Source of the DNA: Pseudolabrys sp.
GTDB taxonomy: Bacteria > Pseudomonadota > Alphaproteobacteria > Rhizobiales > Xanthobacteraceae
DNA: 64,000 nucleotides
Direction of reading: 5' to 3'
Assembly: GCA_022841665.1 (NCBI GenBank)
Contig: JALHRB010000006.1
Span: 1 to 64,000 of the forward strand
Each line of letters opens with the position of its first letter. Within the stretch, counting starts at the first letter, position 1. Position numbers and translations under genes: made by a program. This document shows, piece after piece, positions 45,337 to 54,558 of the stretch. The notes below the pieces were generated by a model that saw only the letters and a program-made list of their open reading frames with translations, searched no databases and was not told the DNA's origin.

Positions 45337-46323
45337 GTGGCGACATTCAAGGCGATCGTGATCGAGAAGGCGGAGAGCGGCACCAAGGCATCGCTCGCCG
45401 ATTTCGATGAAGCCAATCTGATGGAAGGGGATGTCACCTTCCGTCCCGAATACTCCACGATCAACTACAAGGACGGGCTCGCCATCACCGGCAAGATGCC
45501 GGTGGTGCGCCGCTTCCCGATGATCGCCGGTATCGACGCCGCCGGCACCGTGGAAGCCTCCAGCCATCCGGCTTGGAAGGCGGGCGATAAGGTCATCCTC
45601 AACGGCTGGGGCTGCGGCGAGACGCATCTGGGCGCCTACGGGCAGAAGGCGCGGGTCAAGGGCGACTGGCTGGTGGCGCTACCGGGCGGCATGACTGCCC
45701 GCGATGCCATGGCTGTGGGCACTGCCGGTTATACCGCCATGCTGGCGGTGATGGCGCTGGAGAAGCACGGGCTCACGCCGGCGAGCGGGCCCATCGCCGT
45801 CACAGGCGCCGCGGGCGGCGTCGGCTCGGTCGCCATCGCAATCCTCGCCAAGCTCGGCTTCACCGTGCACGCGGTCACCGGACGGCCGCAGGAGGCCGAT
45901 TACCTCAAGGGCCTCGGCGCGGCCGAGATCGTGGATCGCAAGGAGCTGGCCGGCCCCGTCAAGCCGCTCGCCAAGGAGCGCTGGGCGGGCGGCATCGACG
46001 CCGTCGGCTCGACCATGCTGGCCAACCTGCTGTCGATGACCCGCTACGGCGGGGCGGTCGCCGCCTGCGGCATGGCGGGGGGGTTGGACCTGCCGGGCTC
46101 GGTTGCCCCCTTCATTTTGCGCGGGGTGTGTCTTTACGGCATCGACTCCGTGATGTGCCCGCTCGACCGGCGCAAAGAGGCGTGGAAAAGGCTGGAAAAA
46201 GACCTGGACCGTCAAAAACTTGCCGCGATGACCCGGGAAATCGGCCTGACCGAGGTTCCGGAGGCGGCCGCCAGCATCGTGGCCGGGCAGGTGAGGGGCC
46301 GGATCGTGGTCAAGATCGGGTAA
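45337..46323 (+). CDS. AcuI/YhdH-type NADPH-dependent oxidoreductase
   Basis: A 328-residue medium-chain reductase without structural zinc. It has YKDGLAITGKMPVVRRFPMI, NGWGCGETHLGAYGQ and the dinucleotide loop VTGAAGGVGSVAIAIL, matching acryloyl-CoA reductase AcuI and quinone oxidoreductase YhdH. AcuI detoxifies acryloyl-CoA, for example in 3-hydroxypropionate or DMSP breakdown. The GTG at 45337 with GAGGGA just upstream is chosen over another GTG eight codons earlier. Whether the MFS neighbour supplies its substrate is unknown. Confidence 0.88.
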   Translation: MATFKAIVIEKAESGTKASLADFDEANLMEGDVTFRPEYSTINYKDGLAITGKMPVVRRFPMIAGIDAAGTVEASSHPAWKAGDKVILNGWGCGETHLGAYGQKARVKGDWLVALPGGMTARDAMAVGTAGYTAMLAVMALEKHGLTPASGPIAVTGAAGGVGSVAIAILAKLGFTVHAVTGRPQEADYLKGLGAAEIVDRKELAGPVKPLAKERWAGGIDAVGSTMLANLLSMTRYGGAVAACGMAGGLDLPGSVAPFILRGVCLYGIDSVMCPLDRRKEAWKRLEKDLDRQKLAAMTREIGLTEVPEAAASIVAGQVRGRIVVKIG

Positions 46324-46434
46324 ACATGTTCAGGATTTGTCGACGATCGCCGGGCATAATCGGCTAGGCTCGCTCATCACGAGCCGTTCCTTTTGGTGCC
46401 GGTAGCGTCGGTAGCGTCAGTACGGGGTAGTGGA

Positions 46435-46893
46435 ATGTTGCGTGGAGTAGCGTTGCTGTGCGGCCTGTTGGCCGCCGTTCCGGCGGTCGCCGGCGAGATG
46501 AGCGCCGAAGAGGCCCGCCGTTTCGTCATCGGCAAGATGTTCACCTACACCTGCTTCGAAGGCACGCGCGGCCACGGCCGCGTGCACGCCGACGGCTCGG
46601 TGGCCGGCTCCATCCAATTCCAGGGCAAGGGCCAGGTGCGCTATGCCCACCTGCCGGCCGGCACGCTCAAGGTCAAAGGCGAGTCCGTCTGCGCCACGTT
46701 GCGTGGCCTGCCGCTCGACCCCTGCTTCAACCTGACCAAGGTCGACAACAACAGCTTCCGCGGCGCGATCTCGGGCCTGGGCTTCGCCTATTGCGAGTTC
46801 ACCCGCCACAACGGCCGCGCCACGGTCGCGCAATCCGCAAACGAGCGTGCGCCGCTCGGCCTGCGGCCCTCGATCACCGCCGAAGCGCAGTAA
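46435..46893 (+). CDS. Exported protein of unknown function
   Basis: A 152-residue protein with a signal peptide (MLRGVALLCGLLAAVPAVAG) and a mature part of about 130 residues containing four cysteines (TYTCFEG, SVCATLR, DPCFNL, YCEFTRH), probably paired in disulfides. The sequence MFTYTCFEGTRGHGRVHADG and GSIQFQGKGQVRYAHLPAG suggests a small beta-rich domain. No family is recognised with confidence. It is separated from its neighbours by gaps of more than 100 bases. Confidence 0.7.
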   Translation: MLRGVALLCGLLAAVPAVAGEMSAEEARRFVIGKMFTYTCFEGTRGHGRVHADGSVAGSIQFQGKGQVRYAHLPAGTLKVKGESVCATLRGLPLDPCFNLTKVDNNSFRGAISGLGFAYCEFTRHNGRATVAQSANERAPLGLRPSITAEAQ

Positions 46894-47040
46894 ACCCTGC
46901 CTCGCCCGCGTCAGGCGCGCCGCAAAGTTCCATGCGGCGTGGTAACGGGCTGTTCTTTTTTTGCGCCTTAGCTAGCCGGCACTGCGACGGCAATTGATTC
47001 GCGCCCGGCCGGGCCATTTTCGGAGTGCTTAGGCATCGAT

Positions 47041-47694
47041 ATGCACCGAACGCTCGGTGTGGTGGCGTTTGTGCGTATCGGCCTGATGCTCTGCTGGGCG
47101 GCCTCCGCCCAGGCAGCGGACTCGTCCAAATGGCATTGGAAGAAGCCGTTGCAGCCGTGCGGCGGCGATTGCGCCGTCACGGTTTTCGCCGGCAAGTCGG
47201 TGACGTCCAACATACAGAGCGTCTTCTTCGACCAGATCCCGCCCTGGTCGTGGGAGTACGACGGCAGCGGCGTCGTGGGAGGCGTGGTGTCGCGCCGCGT
47301 CGCCACCGCATTCGGCATGTTCGATTTCGAGCTGGAAGCCGGCGTCGCCAAGCGCTTCGGCAACCAGACCGAGGGCGAACTCTGGGGCGCGCTGTACGGG
47401 CGCTTCACCGCGTTTCCCTGGAACGACTATCTCTACACCACCTTCGCCGTCTCGAGCGGCCTGAGCTATGCGACCGGCATTTCGGATTTTGAGAAGGAGC
47501 ACGGCAAGCTCAACCCGCCCGGCGGCACGCATGTGATGCATTACTTCTCGCCGGAATTCACCTTCGCGCTGCCGGATAAGCGCAACGTGCAACTGGTGCT
47601 GCGCCTGCATCACCGCTCCGGGGCCTACGGCATTGTCAGCGGCGCCTTCAGCGGCGCGTCCTATCTGACCGTCGGTCTCCGCTACTGGTTCTGA
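47041..47694 (+). CDS. Outer membrane beta-barrel protein, acyloxyacyl hydrolase/PagL-like
   Basis: A 217-residue exported protein (signal peptide ending near AQA-ADSS). It alternates hydrophobic and polar residues as in a small beta-barrel and ends with YLTVGLRYWF, a typical C-terminal aromatic signature for outer membrane insertion. LRLHHRSGAYGIVSGAFSG resembles the His-Ser motif of PagL-type lipid A 3-O-deacylases. The barrel is well supported; the lipid A deacylase activity is a tentative assignment. Confidence 0.55.
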   Translation: MHRTLGVVAFVRIGLMLCWAASAQAADSSKWHWKKPLQPCGGDCAVTVFAGKSVTSNIQSVFFDQIPPWSWEYDGSGVVGGVVSRRVATAFGMFDFELEAGVAKRFGNQTEGELWGALYGRFTAFPWNDYLYTTFAVSSGLSYATGISDFEKEHGKLNPPGGTHVMHYFSPEFTFALPDKRNVQLVLRLHHRSGAYGIVSGAFSGASYLTVGLRYWF

Positions 47695-47821
47695 GCTTTG
47701 CGCTGCGCCGCACAGTCGAGACGACCTAGACCTTGGTCTAATTGCGGCGCTTTGCCTGTATCCGGGTAAGGCGACTCGCGTATGTTGACATACCTTTGCG
47801 CCACCGACGGGCCCTGCCGGG

Positions 47822-49579
47822 ATGAGCCTCGGGTTACGCAGCAATGAATCTCACGAAGCCCCACCGCCGGCGACGGCAGGCGCAGCCGTTGCTGCAACCC
47901 CAACGCAAGACCCCGCCGACGGCGCCTTCGAGGCGGTGCGCGAGACCATCGATCTCCTGGAAGCCGATCTGGCGGCCATGATCCGCGACGTGCACCGTAC
48001 CGCCGGCGCCGTCCGGCAGGGCGTCCAGGCCTCGTCGGGGGCGCTCGCCGTCATTCGCCAGCGCAGCGACATCCTCGCCGACAACACGCGGACCGCCAAA
48101 GAAAACGCTCTGCAGCTGGCTACTTCGACCGAAGAGTTCGCGGCCTCCTCAAACGAGATTCTGAGGCAGGTGCGCGAGGCGGGCGAGTTTACCGAGGGCG
48201 CGACGCGCGCGACCGAGGCCGCCGCCGCCAGCATGGCCGGGCTGAAGGCGTCGTCGGCGGACATCGGCAAGGTGACCCATCTGATCGCGTCGATCGCGCG
48301 TCAGACCAATCTGCTGGCGCTCAACGCCAAGATCGAGGCGGCGCGCGCGGGAGAGGCGGGGCGTGCCTTCTCCGTGGTCGCCAACGAGGTCAAGGCGCTG
48401 TCGGCCAAGACCGAAATCGCGACGAAGGAAATCGCCGAAAAGGTTGAAGTTCTCCAGCGCGACACCGCGCAATCGATCGAGGCGCTCGGCCGTATCACTA
48501 CGTCGATCGCCGCTCTGCGGCCGATGTTTGGCGCGGTCGCCGTTTCGGTCAACGAGCAGACCGCTACCACCAGCGAATTGGCGCGCAGCGCGAACGAGAC
48601 GTCGCAGTTCGTCGCCGGAGTGGCCGACGGCGCGACGGAAATCGTCGAGACCGCAACCCAGGCAGCGGTGCATGGCGAGGAGACCGACCGTTCTGGCCAG
48701 GCCGCGGCGCAGATGGTCGACAGACTGAGGACGCGGTTCGTCATGCTGCTGCGGCAGACCGAATTCGGCGACCGCCGCCGGCATGACCGGCTGCCCTGCG
48801 ATCTCACCGTCGCCATCAGCGCGCAGCGCGGCGAAATCGCCGGGCAAACGGTCGATTTGTCCGAAGGCGGCGTGCTGGTGCGGGCCGACGCGGCCGCAAA
48901 GGCCAGCCTCGGCGAGGTCGTTGCTGCGTCGATCGGCGGTGTCGGCCAATGGCAGGTGCGGGTCGTCAACAGCACCTATCTCGGCCTTCACCTCGAGTTC
49001 GTCGACACGCAAGCGGCCGGCCGCGCTGCGCTGCTGGCCAAGCTCGCCGCCATCCGCAACGAGAACCAGGAGATCATCGACCGGGCGCTGGCCACGGGCG
49101 AAGAGGTCGCGCGGGCACTCGCGCAGGCGGTGTCGAGCGGCAAGCTGTCGCGCGAGGAGCTGTTCGACAACGAGTATGTGCCCGTTCCCGGCACCGATCC
49201 CCAGCAATACCGCACGCGCTTCCTCAGCGCGCTGGAAGAGATATTGCCGCCGATCCAGGAGCCGCTGCTTGCCTCCGATCCACGCATGATTTTCTGCGCC
49301 GCGGTGGACCGCAACGGCTATCTCGGCGTCCACAACAAGAAATACTCCGAACCGCAGCGGCCGGACGATATCGTCTGGAACACCGCGCATTCGCGCAACC
49401 GCCGCATTTTCGACGACCGCGCCGGGCTTTCCGCCGCGCGCAACGTGCGGCCTTATTTGTTGCAGAACTACCCGCGCGACATGGGCGGCGGTGTGCTCAT
49501 CATGATGCGCGAGATCGACGTGCCGATCCGCGTCTTCGGCAAGCACTGGGGTGGTTTTCGCACCGCGTATAAGAGCTGA
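47822..49579 (+). CDS. Soluble methyl-accepting chemotaxis protein with PilZ domain
   Basis: A 585-residue protein with no membrane helix. Residues about 40-300 are a chemoreceptor signalling coil with the CheA/CheW-binding hairpin [20 protein letters not shown]. Residues about 316-385 form a PilZ domain ([19 protein letters not shown] and [14 protein letters not shown]), the c-di-GMP binding RxxxR and DxSxxG pattern. The C-terminal 190 residues ([40 protein letters not shown]) form a sensor-like domain known from other rhizobial cytoplasmic receptors. c-di-GMP binding and chemotaxis control are inferred. Confidence 0.85.
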   Translation: MSLGLRSNESHEAPPPATAGAAVAATPTQDPADGAFEAVRETIDLLEADLAAMIRDVHRTAGAVRQGVQASSGALAVIRQRSDILADNTRTAKENALQLATSTEEFAASSNEILRQVREAGEFTEGATRATEAAAASMAGLKASSADIGKVTHLIASIARQTNLLALNAKIEAARAGEAGRAFSVVANEVKALSAKTEIATKEIAEKVEVLQRDTAQSIEALGRITTSIAALRPMFGAVAVSVNEQTATTSELARSANETSQFVAGVADGATEIVETATQAAVHGEETDRSGQAAAQMVDRLRTRFVMLLRQTEFGDRRRHDRLPCDLTVAISAQRGEIAGQTVDLSEGGVLVRADAAAKASLGEVVAASIGGVGQWQVRVVNSTYLGLHLEFVDTQAAGRAALLAKLAAIRNENQEIIDRALATGEEVARALAQAVSSGKLSREELFDNEYVPVPGTDPQQYRTRFLSALEEILPPIQEPLLASDPRMIFCAAVDRNGYLGVHNKKYSEPQRPDDIVWNTAHSRNRRIFDDRAGLSAARNVRPYLLQNYPRDMGGGVLIMMREIDVPIRVFGKHWGGFRTAYKS

Positions 49580-49583
49580 CGCC

Positions 49584-50057
49584 TCAGGCTTTGGCCGGGA
49601 AGATCATGCAGGTCGTGGTGGCGTGCGCGTAGAGCTTGCCGGCGCGGTCGCGCAGGTCGCCTTCCGACGTCGCCACCGTGCGGCCGCGATGCACGATGCG
49701 GCCTTCCGCGCGCACCGGGCCGGTGTCCTTGCTCAGCGGACGCACCAGGTTGAATTTCAATTCCAGCGTGGTCCAGGTGTCGCCTTTGGCGATGGTGGAA
49801 AAGATGGCGCAGCCGAGCGCGGAATCGAGCAGCGTGGCGGCAAAGCCGCCGTGCACCGAGCCGATCGGATTGTAGTGCCGGAGCTCCGGCAGGCCCTCGA
49901 ACACGACCCGGCCGTGGTCGGCCTCGACGAGGTGGAAGCCGAGCGTTTCGCCGATCGGCGGTTGCGGCACGCTGCCGTCGACGATTGCGCGCAGAAAGCT
50001 TAAGCCGTCATAGGAGGTGAGAACCTCGGGCGACACCAAGCCGTATCTGTAAGTCAC
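49584..50057 (-). CDS. PaaI family hotdog thioesterase
   Basis: A 157-residue hotdog-fold thioesterase. The HGGFAATLLDSALGCAI segment is the classic PaaI motif (HxxxxxxxxD), followed by TTLELKFNLVRPLS and a GRTVATSEGDL strand. It hydrolyses acyl-CoA esters; the acyl group is unknown. It starts at GTG with a GGGGG site. It converges on the chemoreceptor-PilZ gene, with only four bases between the stops. Confidence 0.85.
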   Translation of the reverse strand: MTYRYGLVSPEVLTSYDGLSFLRAIVDGSVPQPPIGETLGFHLVEADHGRVVFEGLPELRHYNPIGSVHGGFAATLLDSALGCAIFSTIAKGDTWTTLELKFNLVRPLSKDTGPVRAEGRIVHRGRTVATSEGDLRDRAGKLYAHATTTCMIFPAKA

Positions 50058-50100
50058 GCGCTACCCCCGCCTTGAACGCGGCGGGAGCATAGCGGCCCGC

Positions 50101-50134
50101 TCAGGCAAGATCGAGCCGGAATGGCTCTCCCTCG
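50101..50134. repeat. Direct repeat, remnant of the tyrosine phosphatase 3' end
   Basis: These 34 bases match 50427-50460 at 30 positions. On the minus strand both read the same protein end, EGEPFRLDLA-stop. The pair brackets a small CxxC membrane protein gene, an arrangement like that at ccrM. Upstream of 50134 the similarity to the phosphatase fades. Confidence 0.7.
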
Positions 50135-50207
50135 CAATGGGAGCCAGCACTCCGGCATCGGGCGCTTGATAGGACAACGTTTACAATTATGACCCAACTT
50201 CATCCAC

Positions 50208-50408
50208 ATGACGGAAGACGACTGCCCGCACTGTCGGTACCTACGCAAACTCGCGGAAGCGCGCGGTGCCGCTTTCGACAAGGCGCATTGCATCCATTGC
50301 GTGCCGCCCGGGCCGCGGCCGAAAGTGATGGCGCTCTACGTGGCCTGCGGCGTCCTGCTCGCCATCATGCTTTTCATGCTGCTTGGCCCGTTACCAGTCA
50401 GCCCCTAG
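50208..50408 (+). CDS. Small CxxC membrane protein
   Basis: A 66-residue protein with a soluble N-terminal half carrying two CxxC motifs (DDCPHCRYL and AHCIHCVPP), which together could bind one zinc or iron ion, and a C-terminal membrane helix (VMALYVACGVLLAIMLFMLL). No family is recognised. It lies between two copies of the phosphatase 3' end. A longer frame in another phase over the same bases is not credible. Confidence 0.6.
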   Translation: MTEDDCPHCRYLRKLAEARGAAFDKAHCIHCVPPGPRPKVMALYVACGVLLAIMLFMLLGPLPVSP

Positions 50409-50426
50409 CAGGGGAGTGATGGCCGC

Positions 50427-50460
50427 TCAGGCGAGATCGAGCCGGAACGGCTCGCCTTCG
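50427..50460. repeat. Direct repeat, 3' end of the tyrosine phosphatase gene
   Basis: Partner of 50101-50134 (30 of 34 identical). It is the genuine end of the phosphatase gene including its TGA. The 292 bases between the copies hold only the CxxC membrane protein gene. Confidence 0.7.
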
Positions 50461-50933
50461 GTGGCGGCAAAGCCGGGGCCGATGGTTTCGACGGCGCGCA
50501 CCATGCGGCCCTCGCGCTTGAGCAAACGGTCGGCGATGCCGACGATGCGCGCGTTCGGCTGTGCCGTGCGCGACGCGCTCCGGATCGCCTGCGCGATCTG
50601 CATTTCGTCGCGCTGCGGGTTGAGCACGCAGGCCGCGACATAGGCCGCCGCGGTCGAGCGGCTGATGCCGGCGAAGCAGTGCACCACCATCGGCGCGGCG
50701 CGGTCCCAGGTGCCGACGAAATCGATCAGGCGGGCGACGTGTTCCTCGCCCGGCACGGTGTAGCCGTCGGCCGGCGCGACGATGTCGTCGACCGCCAGCA
50801 CCAGGTGGTTTTCCGGCGCGATGTGGCTCGGCCGCTGGACGCGGTCGATCAGGCGCAGCAGGGTGACGATGTGGCGCGCCTTGGTCTCTTCGACCGTGGC
50901 GTAAAGGCGCGAAAGCGAGCAGACGTGAATCAT
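50427..50933 (-). CDS. Tyrosine phosphatase family protein
   Basis: A 168-residue cysteine-based phosphatase. The P-loop VVHCFAGISRSTAAAYVAA is C-x5-R-S, with the general acid expected in the upstream VAPADGYTVPGEEH region. Length and motif fit the dual-specificity-like group common in rhizobia. The protein ends EGEPFRLDLA; part of that end is duplicated at 50101-50134. It lies 60 bases downstream of the HD hydrolase gene on the same strand. Substrate unknown. Confidence 0.85.
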   Translation of the reverse strand: MIHVCSLSRLYATVEETKARHIVTLLRLIDRVQRPSHIAPENHLVLAVDDIVAPADGYTVPGEEHVARLIDFVGTWDRAAPMVVHCFAGISRSTAAAYVAACVLNPQRDEMQIAQAIRSASRTAQPNARIVGIADRLLKREGRMVRAVETIGPGFAATEGEPFRLDLA

Positions 50934-50993
50934 GCGCGGATAAGAGTCTCTGTTCGCGTCATATCTATGACGCCAAGCCGGATTTGAAAAGGC

Positions 50994-51608
50994 TCACGCG
51001 CGCAGGAGCTTTTCGAAGCGCTCGCGGAAGCGCTGCTCGGCGGAGCCGGCCGGCCAGGGGGTGAGGTAATCGCGCTCGATCGCGGCGGAAAACTTCGGCG
51101 GCGGGCCGAAGAACCTGCGCGCTTCCTCCTCGGCGAAGCCGGCGAGCCGCGTCGCCTCCAGATAGGCCGCGTGGCGGTCGGCCGCCTTGATCAGCGCCGT
51201 CAGCGTTTCCGGCAGCTTCGCCGGCAGGCCGAAGCGCAGGTGGATGGCGGCGAGCAGGCGCTTCTCGACCGCCTTGTAGCTGTCGCCGATCACCGCCTTG
51301 AACGGCGAGATCATGTCGCCGATCACGTATTCGGGCGCGTCGTGCAGCAGAACTGCAAGCCGCCCGACGCGATCGAGACGTGGCGTCCTGGTGCGCGCCA
51401 GCGCCTCCACCAAAAGTGCGTGCTGGGCGACCGAAAAGATGTGCGCGCCCTTGGTTTGCCCGTTCCAGCGCGCCACGCGCGCGAGACCATGAGCTATGTC
51501 CTCAAGCTCGACGTCGAGCGGCGAGGGGTCGAGCAGGTCGAGCCTGCGGCCGGACAGCATGCGCTGCCAGGCGCGCGGTCCCTTGGCGCTGGCGGGCGTC
51601 TTGCTCAT
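50994..51608 (-). CDS. HD-domain hydrolase, YfbR-like
   Basis: A 204-residue HD-domain protein related to 5'-deoxynucleotidase YfbR. The metal-binding residues are in FSVAQHALLVEAL and VLLHDAPEYVIGDMISPFK (the HD pair), with a later Asp in IKAADRHAAYLEATRL. It would remove phosphate from nucleotides; the exact substrate is unknown. It overlaps tag by four bases (ATGA) and so belongs to the ygfZ-tag-HD operon. Confidence 0.85.
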   Translation of the reverse strand: MSKTPASAKGPRAWQRMLSGRRLDLLDPSPLDVELEDIAHGLARVARWNGQTKGAHIFSVAQHALLVEALARTRTPRLDRVGRLAVLLHDAPEYVIGDMISPFKAVIGDSYKAVEKRLLAAIHLRFGLPAKLPETLTALIKAADRHAAYLEATRLAGFAEEEARRFFGPPPKFSAAIERDYLTPWPAGSAEQRFRERFEKLLRA

Positions 51609-52228
51609 CGTTTGCTGGTCAGCTTCTTGGCGAGCTTATTACACGCCGCATGACGGTGGCAGGTGACGAGATGATCGTTGACCATGCCCACCGCCTGCAT
51701 GAAGGCGTAGACGATGGTCGGCCCGACGAACTTGAAACCATGCCCGAGCAACTGCTTTGACATTGCGCGCGAAACGGCATCTTCGGTCGGCGTCTTGCTG
51801 CGAGCGCCGATCTTGTGATCGAGCGGCTTGCCATCGAGGTGATCCCACAGCATCGCCGAGAAGCCGGGTCCGCTCTCCATGATCTTGAGATAAGCCCTGG
51901 CCGAACCAATGGCGCCTTCGATCTTGGCGCGGTTGCGCACGATGCCGGCGTCCTGCATCAGCCGCTCGACCTTCTTCGGCGTGTAGCGCGCGATCTTCTC
52001 CGGCGCGAAATCGTCGAAAGCTTTGCGGAAATTGTCGCGCTTGCGCAGGATGGTGATCCAGGAGAGCCCGGCCTGGAAGCCGTCGAGGATGAGCTTCTCG
52101 TAGAGCGCGCGGTCGTCGTATTCCGGCACGCCCCATTCCTGGTCGTGATAGGCGACGTAGAGCGGGTCTTGCTTCGGCCACGGGCAGCGCACGAGGCCGT
52201 CGGCGTGCGAAAGCTGTGGCGCGCTCAT
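51605..52228 (-). CDS. tag: DNA-3-methyladenine glycosylase I
   Basis: Tag removes 3-methyladenine from alkylated DNA. The 207-residue protein has VRCPWPKQDPLYVAYHDQEW (zinc-binding Cys and His near the start), GFQAGLSWITILRKRDNFRK and the second zinc pair in CHRHAAC near the end. It overlaps the ygfZ stop and the HD hydrolase start by four bases each, so the three genes are translationally coupled. Confidence 0.94.
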   Translation of the reverse strand: MSAPQLSHADGLVRCPWPKQDPLYVAYHDQEWGVPEYDDRALYEKLILDGFQAGLSWITILRKRDNFRKAFDDFAPEKIARYTPKKVERLMQDAGIVRNRAKIEGAIGSARAYLKIMESGPGFSAMLWDHLDGKPLDHKIGARSKTPTEDAVSRAMSKQLLGHGFKFVGPTIVYAFMQAVGMVNDHLVTCHRHAACNKLAKKLTSKR

Positions 52229-53109
52229 GGCGTCTGCTCCCCGGGCCAGGCGAACTTTGCCCAGGCCGGCTTGACCGCGCGGATGGCGATGCCGCCGGCG
52301 GTGAGCGGCGTGCCGGCGGCCATCGCGTCCTCGACGCGGTCGAGCCGCAGCAGCGCCAGCCCGCGGCCCTTGGCGGTGGAGCCGAGCATGCCGATCTCCT
52401 TGTCGCCCGCCATCACCGGCAGGCCGCCCATCGGCGCGGAGTCATCATAGGCGATCGGCACGACGCGCCTGCGCGCGGTGGCGCGATGCTCGACCCGCGA
52501 CACGACTTCCTGGCCGATATAGCAGCCTTTCTCGAAATCGACGCCGTCGAGCTGGTCCATGTCGGCTTCGTGCGGGAAGGTGTCGCCATACAGGAAGTCG
52601 GCGCCGCCGCGCGGCACGCCGAGCGCGATGCGGTGCGCCTCGTAGGCCTCGGCGTCGACGAGCGCCGCGCCGAGATCGGCGGCGGCTTCGGCGGCCAGAT
52701 GCGGCGGCAGCATCACGCGCAATCCCAGCGCCGGCAGGCGCGGGTCGGGATAGCAGAGGCCGTAGTCGCTGGTCCCTCGCCCGTCCCAGACCGCCATCAC
52801 GCCGAGCACCTCGGACAGGTCCTCGCAGATCGCCTTGGCGCGCAGCTTGTAGAAATTGAGCTTCTCGACCAGTGCGCCGGCGAGCGCGCGCGGCACGTCG
52901 AGGAAGAAGCCGCCGCCGTCCTCGGCCGGCGCTTCCGCCACGAGAAAATCGACGATGATCTTGCCCTGCGGCGTCAGCAGCGCGGCAAAGCGCGGCGCGC
53001 CCGGCGTCACCTTGGCGGCGTCGCTGGTGATCAGCCCGTTGAGAAACCGCCGCGCGTCGTCGCCGACGACCTTGACGACGCCGCGGTCGGGAAGGAGAGC
53101 TGCCTGCAT
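52225..53109 (-). CDS. ygfZ: Folate-binding YgfZ/GcvT-like protein (iron-sulfur cluster repair)
   Basis: YgfZ is a folate-dependent protein that helps maintain certain iron-sulfur enzymes. The 294-residue protein carries the family signature KGCYIGQEVVSRVEH with its conserved cysteine, a GcvT-like N-terminal part (FLNGLITSDAAKVTPG) and a PQGKIIVDFLVAE strand. The same frame is open far upstream, but the canonical start is the ATG at 53109, 108 bases from the divergent dihydroorotase gene. It heads an operon with tag and an HD hydrolase. Confidence 0.9.
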   Translation of the reverse strand: MQAALLPDRGVVKVVGDDARRFLNGLITSDAAKVTPGAPRFAALLTPQGKIIVDFLVAEAPAEDGGGFFLDVPRALAGALVEKLNFYKLRAKAICEDLSEVLGVMAVWDGRGTSDYGLCYPDPRLPALGLRVMLPPHLAAEAAADLGAALVDAEAYEAHRIALGVPRGGADFLYGDTFPHEADMDQLDGVDFEKGCYIGQEVVSRVEHRATARRRVVPIAYDDSAPMGGLPVMAGDKEIGMLGSTAKGRGLALLRLDRVEDAMAAGTPLTAGGIAIRAVKPAWAKFAWPGEQTP

Positions 53110-53217
53110 ATTTTGCCGCGCCTGTTGGCTTCGCCTGTTAAGTCTCTTGCCAGAACTCGCGCCGAAACGTAAGCGCTGGGGCGCCGGCTGCAAAGCCCGG
53201 CCGGAACCGTTGCAGAG

Positions 53218-54558
53218 ATGGCCGAAACCTACGACCTCATTCTCAAAGGCGGCACCGTCGTCAACCAGGACGGCGAGGGCGTCCGCGACGTCGGCATCCG
53301 GGCGGGCCGCTTTGCCGCGCTCGGCGACCTGTCGCGTGCCTCGGCCGGGGAGACGGTGGACTGCCGCGGCTTGCACGTGCTGCCGGGCGTGATCGACAGC
53401 CACGTGCATTTCCGCGAGCCGGGCCTGACGCACAAAGAGGATTTGGAGACGGGCTCGCGCGGCGCGGTGCTCGGCGGCGTGACCGCCGTGTTCGAGATGC
53501 CCAACACCGATCCCACCACCACCAGCGCCGAAACGCTGGCCGACAAGGTCGCCCGCGCGCACCACCGCATGCACTGCGACTTCGCCTTCTACGTCGGGGC
53601 GACGCGCGAGAACACGCGCGACCTCGGCGAGCTCGAGCGCCTGCCGGGCGCCTGCGGCGTCAAGGTGTTCATGGGCTCGTCCACGGGCTCGCTGCTGATC
53701 GAGGACGACGAAGGCGTGCGCGCCGTGCTCAAGGCGATCCGCCGCCGCGCCGCCTTCCATTCCGAGGACGAGTACCGGCTGCGCGAGCGCATGAATTTGC
53801 GCGTCGAGGGCGACCCCCGCTCGCACCCGGTGTGGCGCGACGCAACCGCGGCGCTTACCTGCACGCAGCGGCTGATCGCGCTCGCGCGCGAGACCGGAAA
53901 ACGCGTGCACGTGCTGCACGTGACGACCAAGGAAGAGGCCGCCTTCCTCGCCGCGCACAAGGATGTCGCCACCGCCGAGGCGACGCCCGCTCATCTCACG
54001 CTCGAAGCGCCCGGCTGCTACGAGAAGCTCGGCACGCTGGCGCAGCTCAATCCGCCGGTCCGCGACGCCGCCCACCGCGAGGGCATCTGGCGGGGCCTGG
54101 CGCAGGGCGTCATCGACAGCGTCGGCTCCGACCATTCGCCGCACACGCGCGAGGAAAAGGCGCATCCTTATCCGAAGACGCATTCCGGCATGCCCGGCGT
54201 GCAGACGCTGGTGCCGGTCATGCTCGACCATGTGAACGCCGGCCGGCTGTCGCTTGCGCGCTTCGTCGATCTCACCAGCGCCGGGCCGGCGCGCATCTTC
54301 GGCATTGCCGGAAAAGGCCGCATCGCCGCCGGTTACGATGCCGACGTCACGGTGGTCGACCTCAAGCGGCGGGAGACGATCAGCGACCTCTGGATCGCCT
54401 CGCGGGCCGGCTGGACGCCCTTCAACGGCCTGTCGGTCACCGGCTGGCCGGTCGGGACTCTGGTGCGCGGGCGCAAGGTGATGTGGGAGGGCAGCCTGGT
54501 GGCGGCGGGTCAGGGCGAGAGCGTGCGCTTCCTGGAAGCGCTGGCGGCCTCGGCCTGA
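53218..54558 (+). CDS. pyrC: Dihydroorotase (amidohydrolase superfamily)
   Basis: A 446-residue zinc amidohydrolase. The HxH motif is DSHVHFREPGLTHKEDLETG, the carboxylated lysine is in GVKVFMGSSTG, and the late SVGSDHSPHTREEK has the catalytic Asp. Length and motifs fit the multifunctional-type dihydroorotase of pyrimidine synthesis; allantoinase or hydantoinase is the alternative. The divergent ygfZ lies 108 bases away. Confidence 0.83.
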   Translation: MAETYDLILKGGTVVNQDGEGVRDVGIRAGRFAALGDLSRASAGETVDCRGLHVLPGVIDSHVHFREPGLTHKEDLETGSRGAVLGGVTAVFEMPNTDPTTTSAETLADKVARAHHRMHCDFAFYVGATRENTRDLGELERLPGACGVKVFMGSSTGSLLIEDDEGVRAVLKAIRRRAAFHSEDEYRLRERMNLRVEGDPRSHPVWRDATAALTCTQRLIALARETGKRVHVLHVTTKEEAAFLAAHKDVATAEATPAHLTLEAPGCYEKLGTLAQLNPPVRDAAHREGIWRGLAQGVIDSVGSDHSPHTREEKAHPYPKTHSGMPGVQTLVPVMLDHVNAGRLSLARFVDLTSAGPARIFGIAGKGRIAAGYDADVTVVDLKRRETISDLWIASRAGWTPFNGLSVTGWPVGTLVRGRKVMWEGSLVAAGQGESVRFLEALAASA

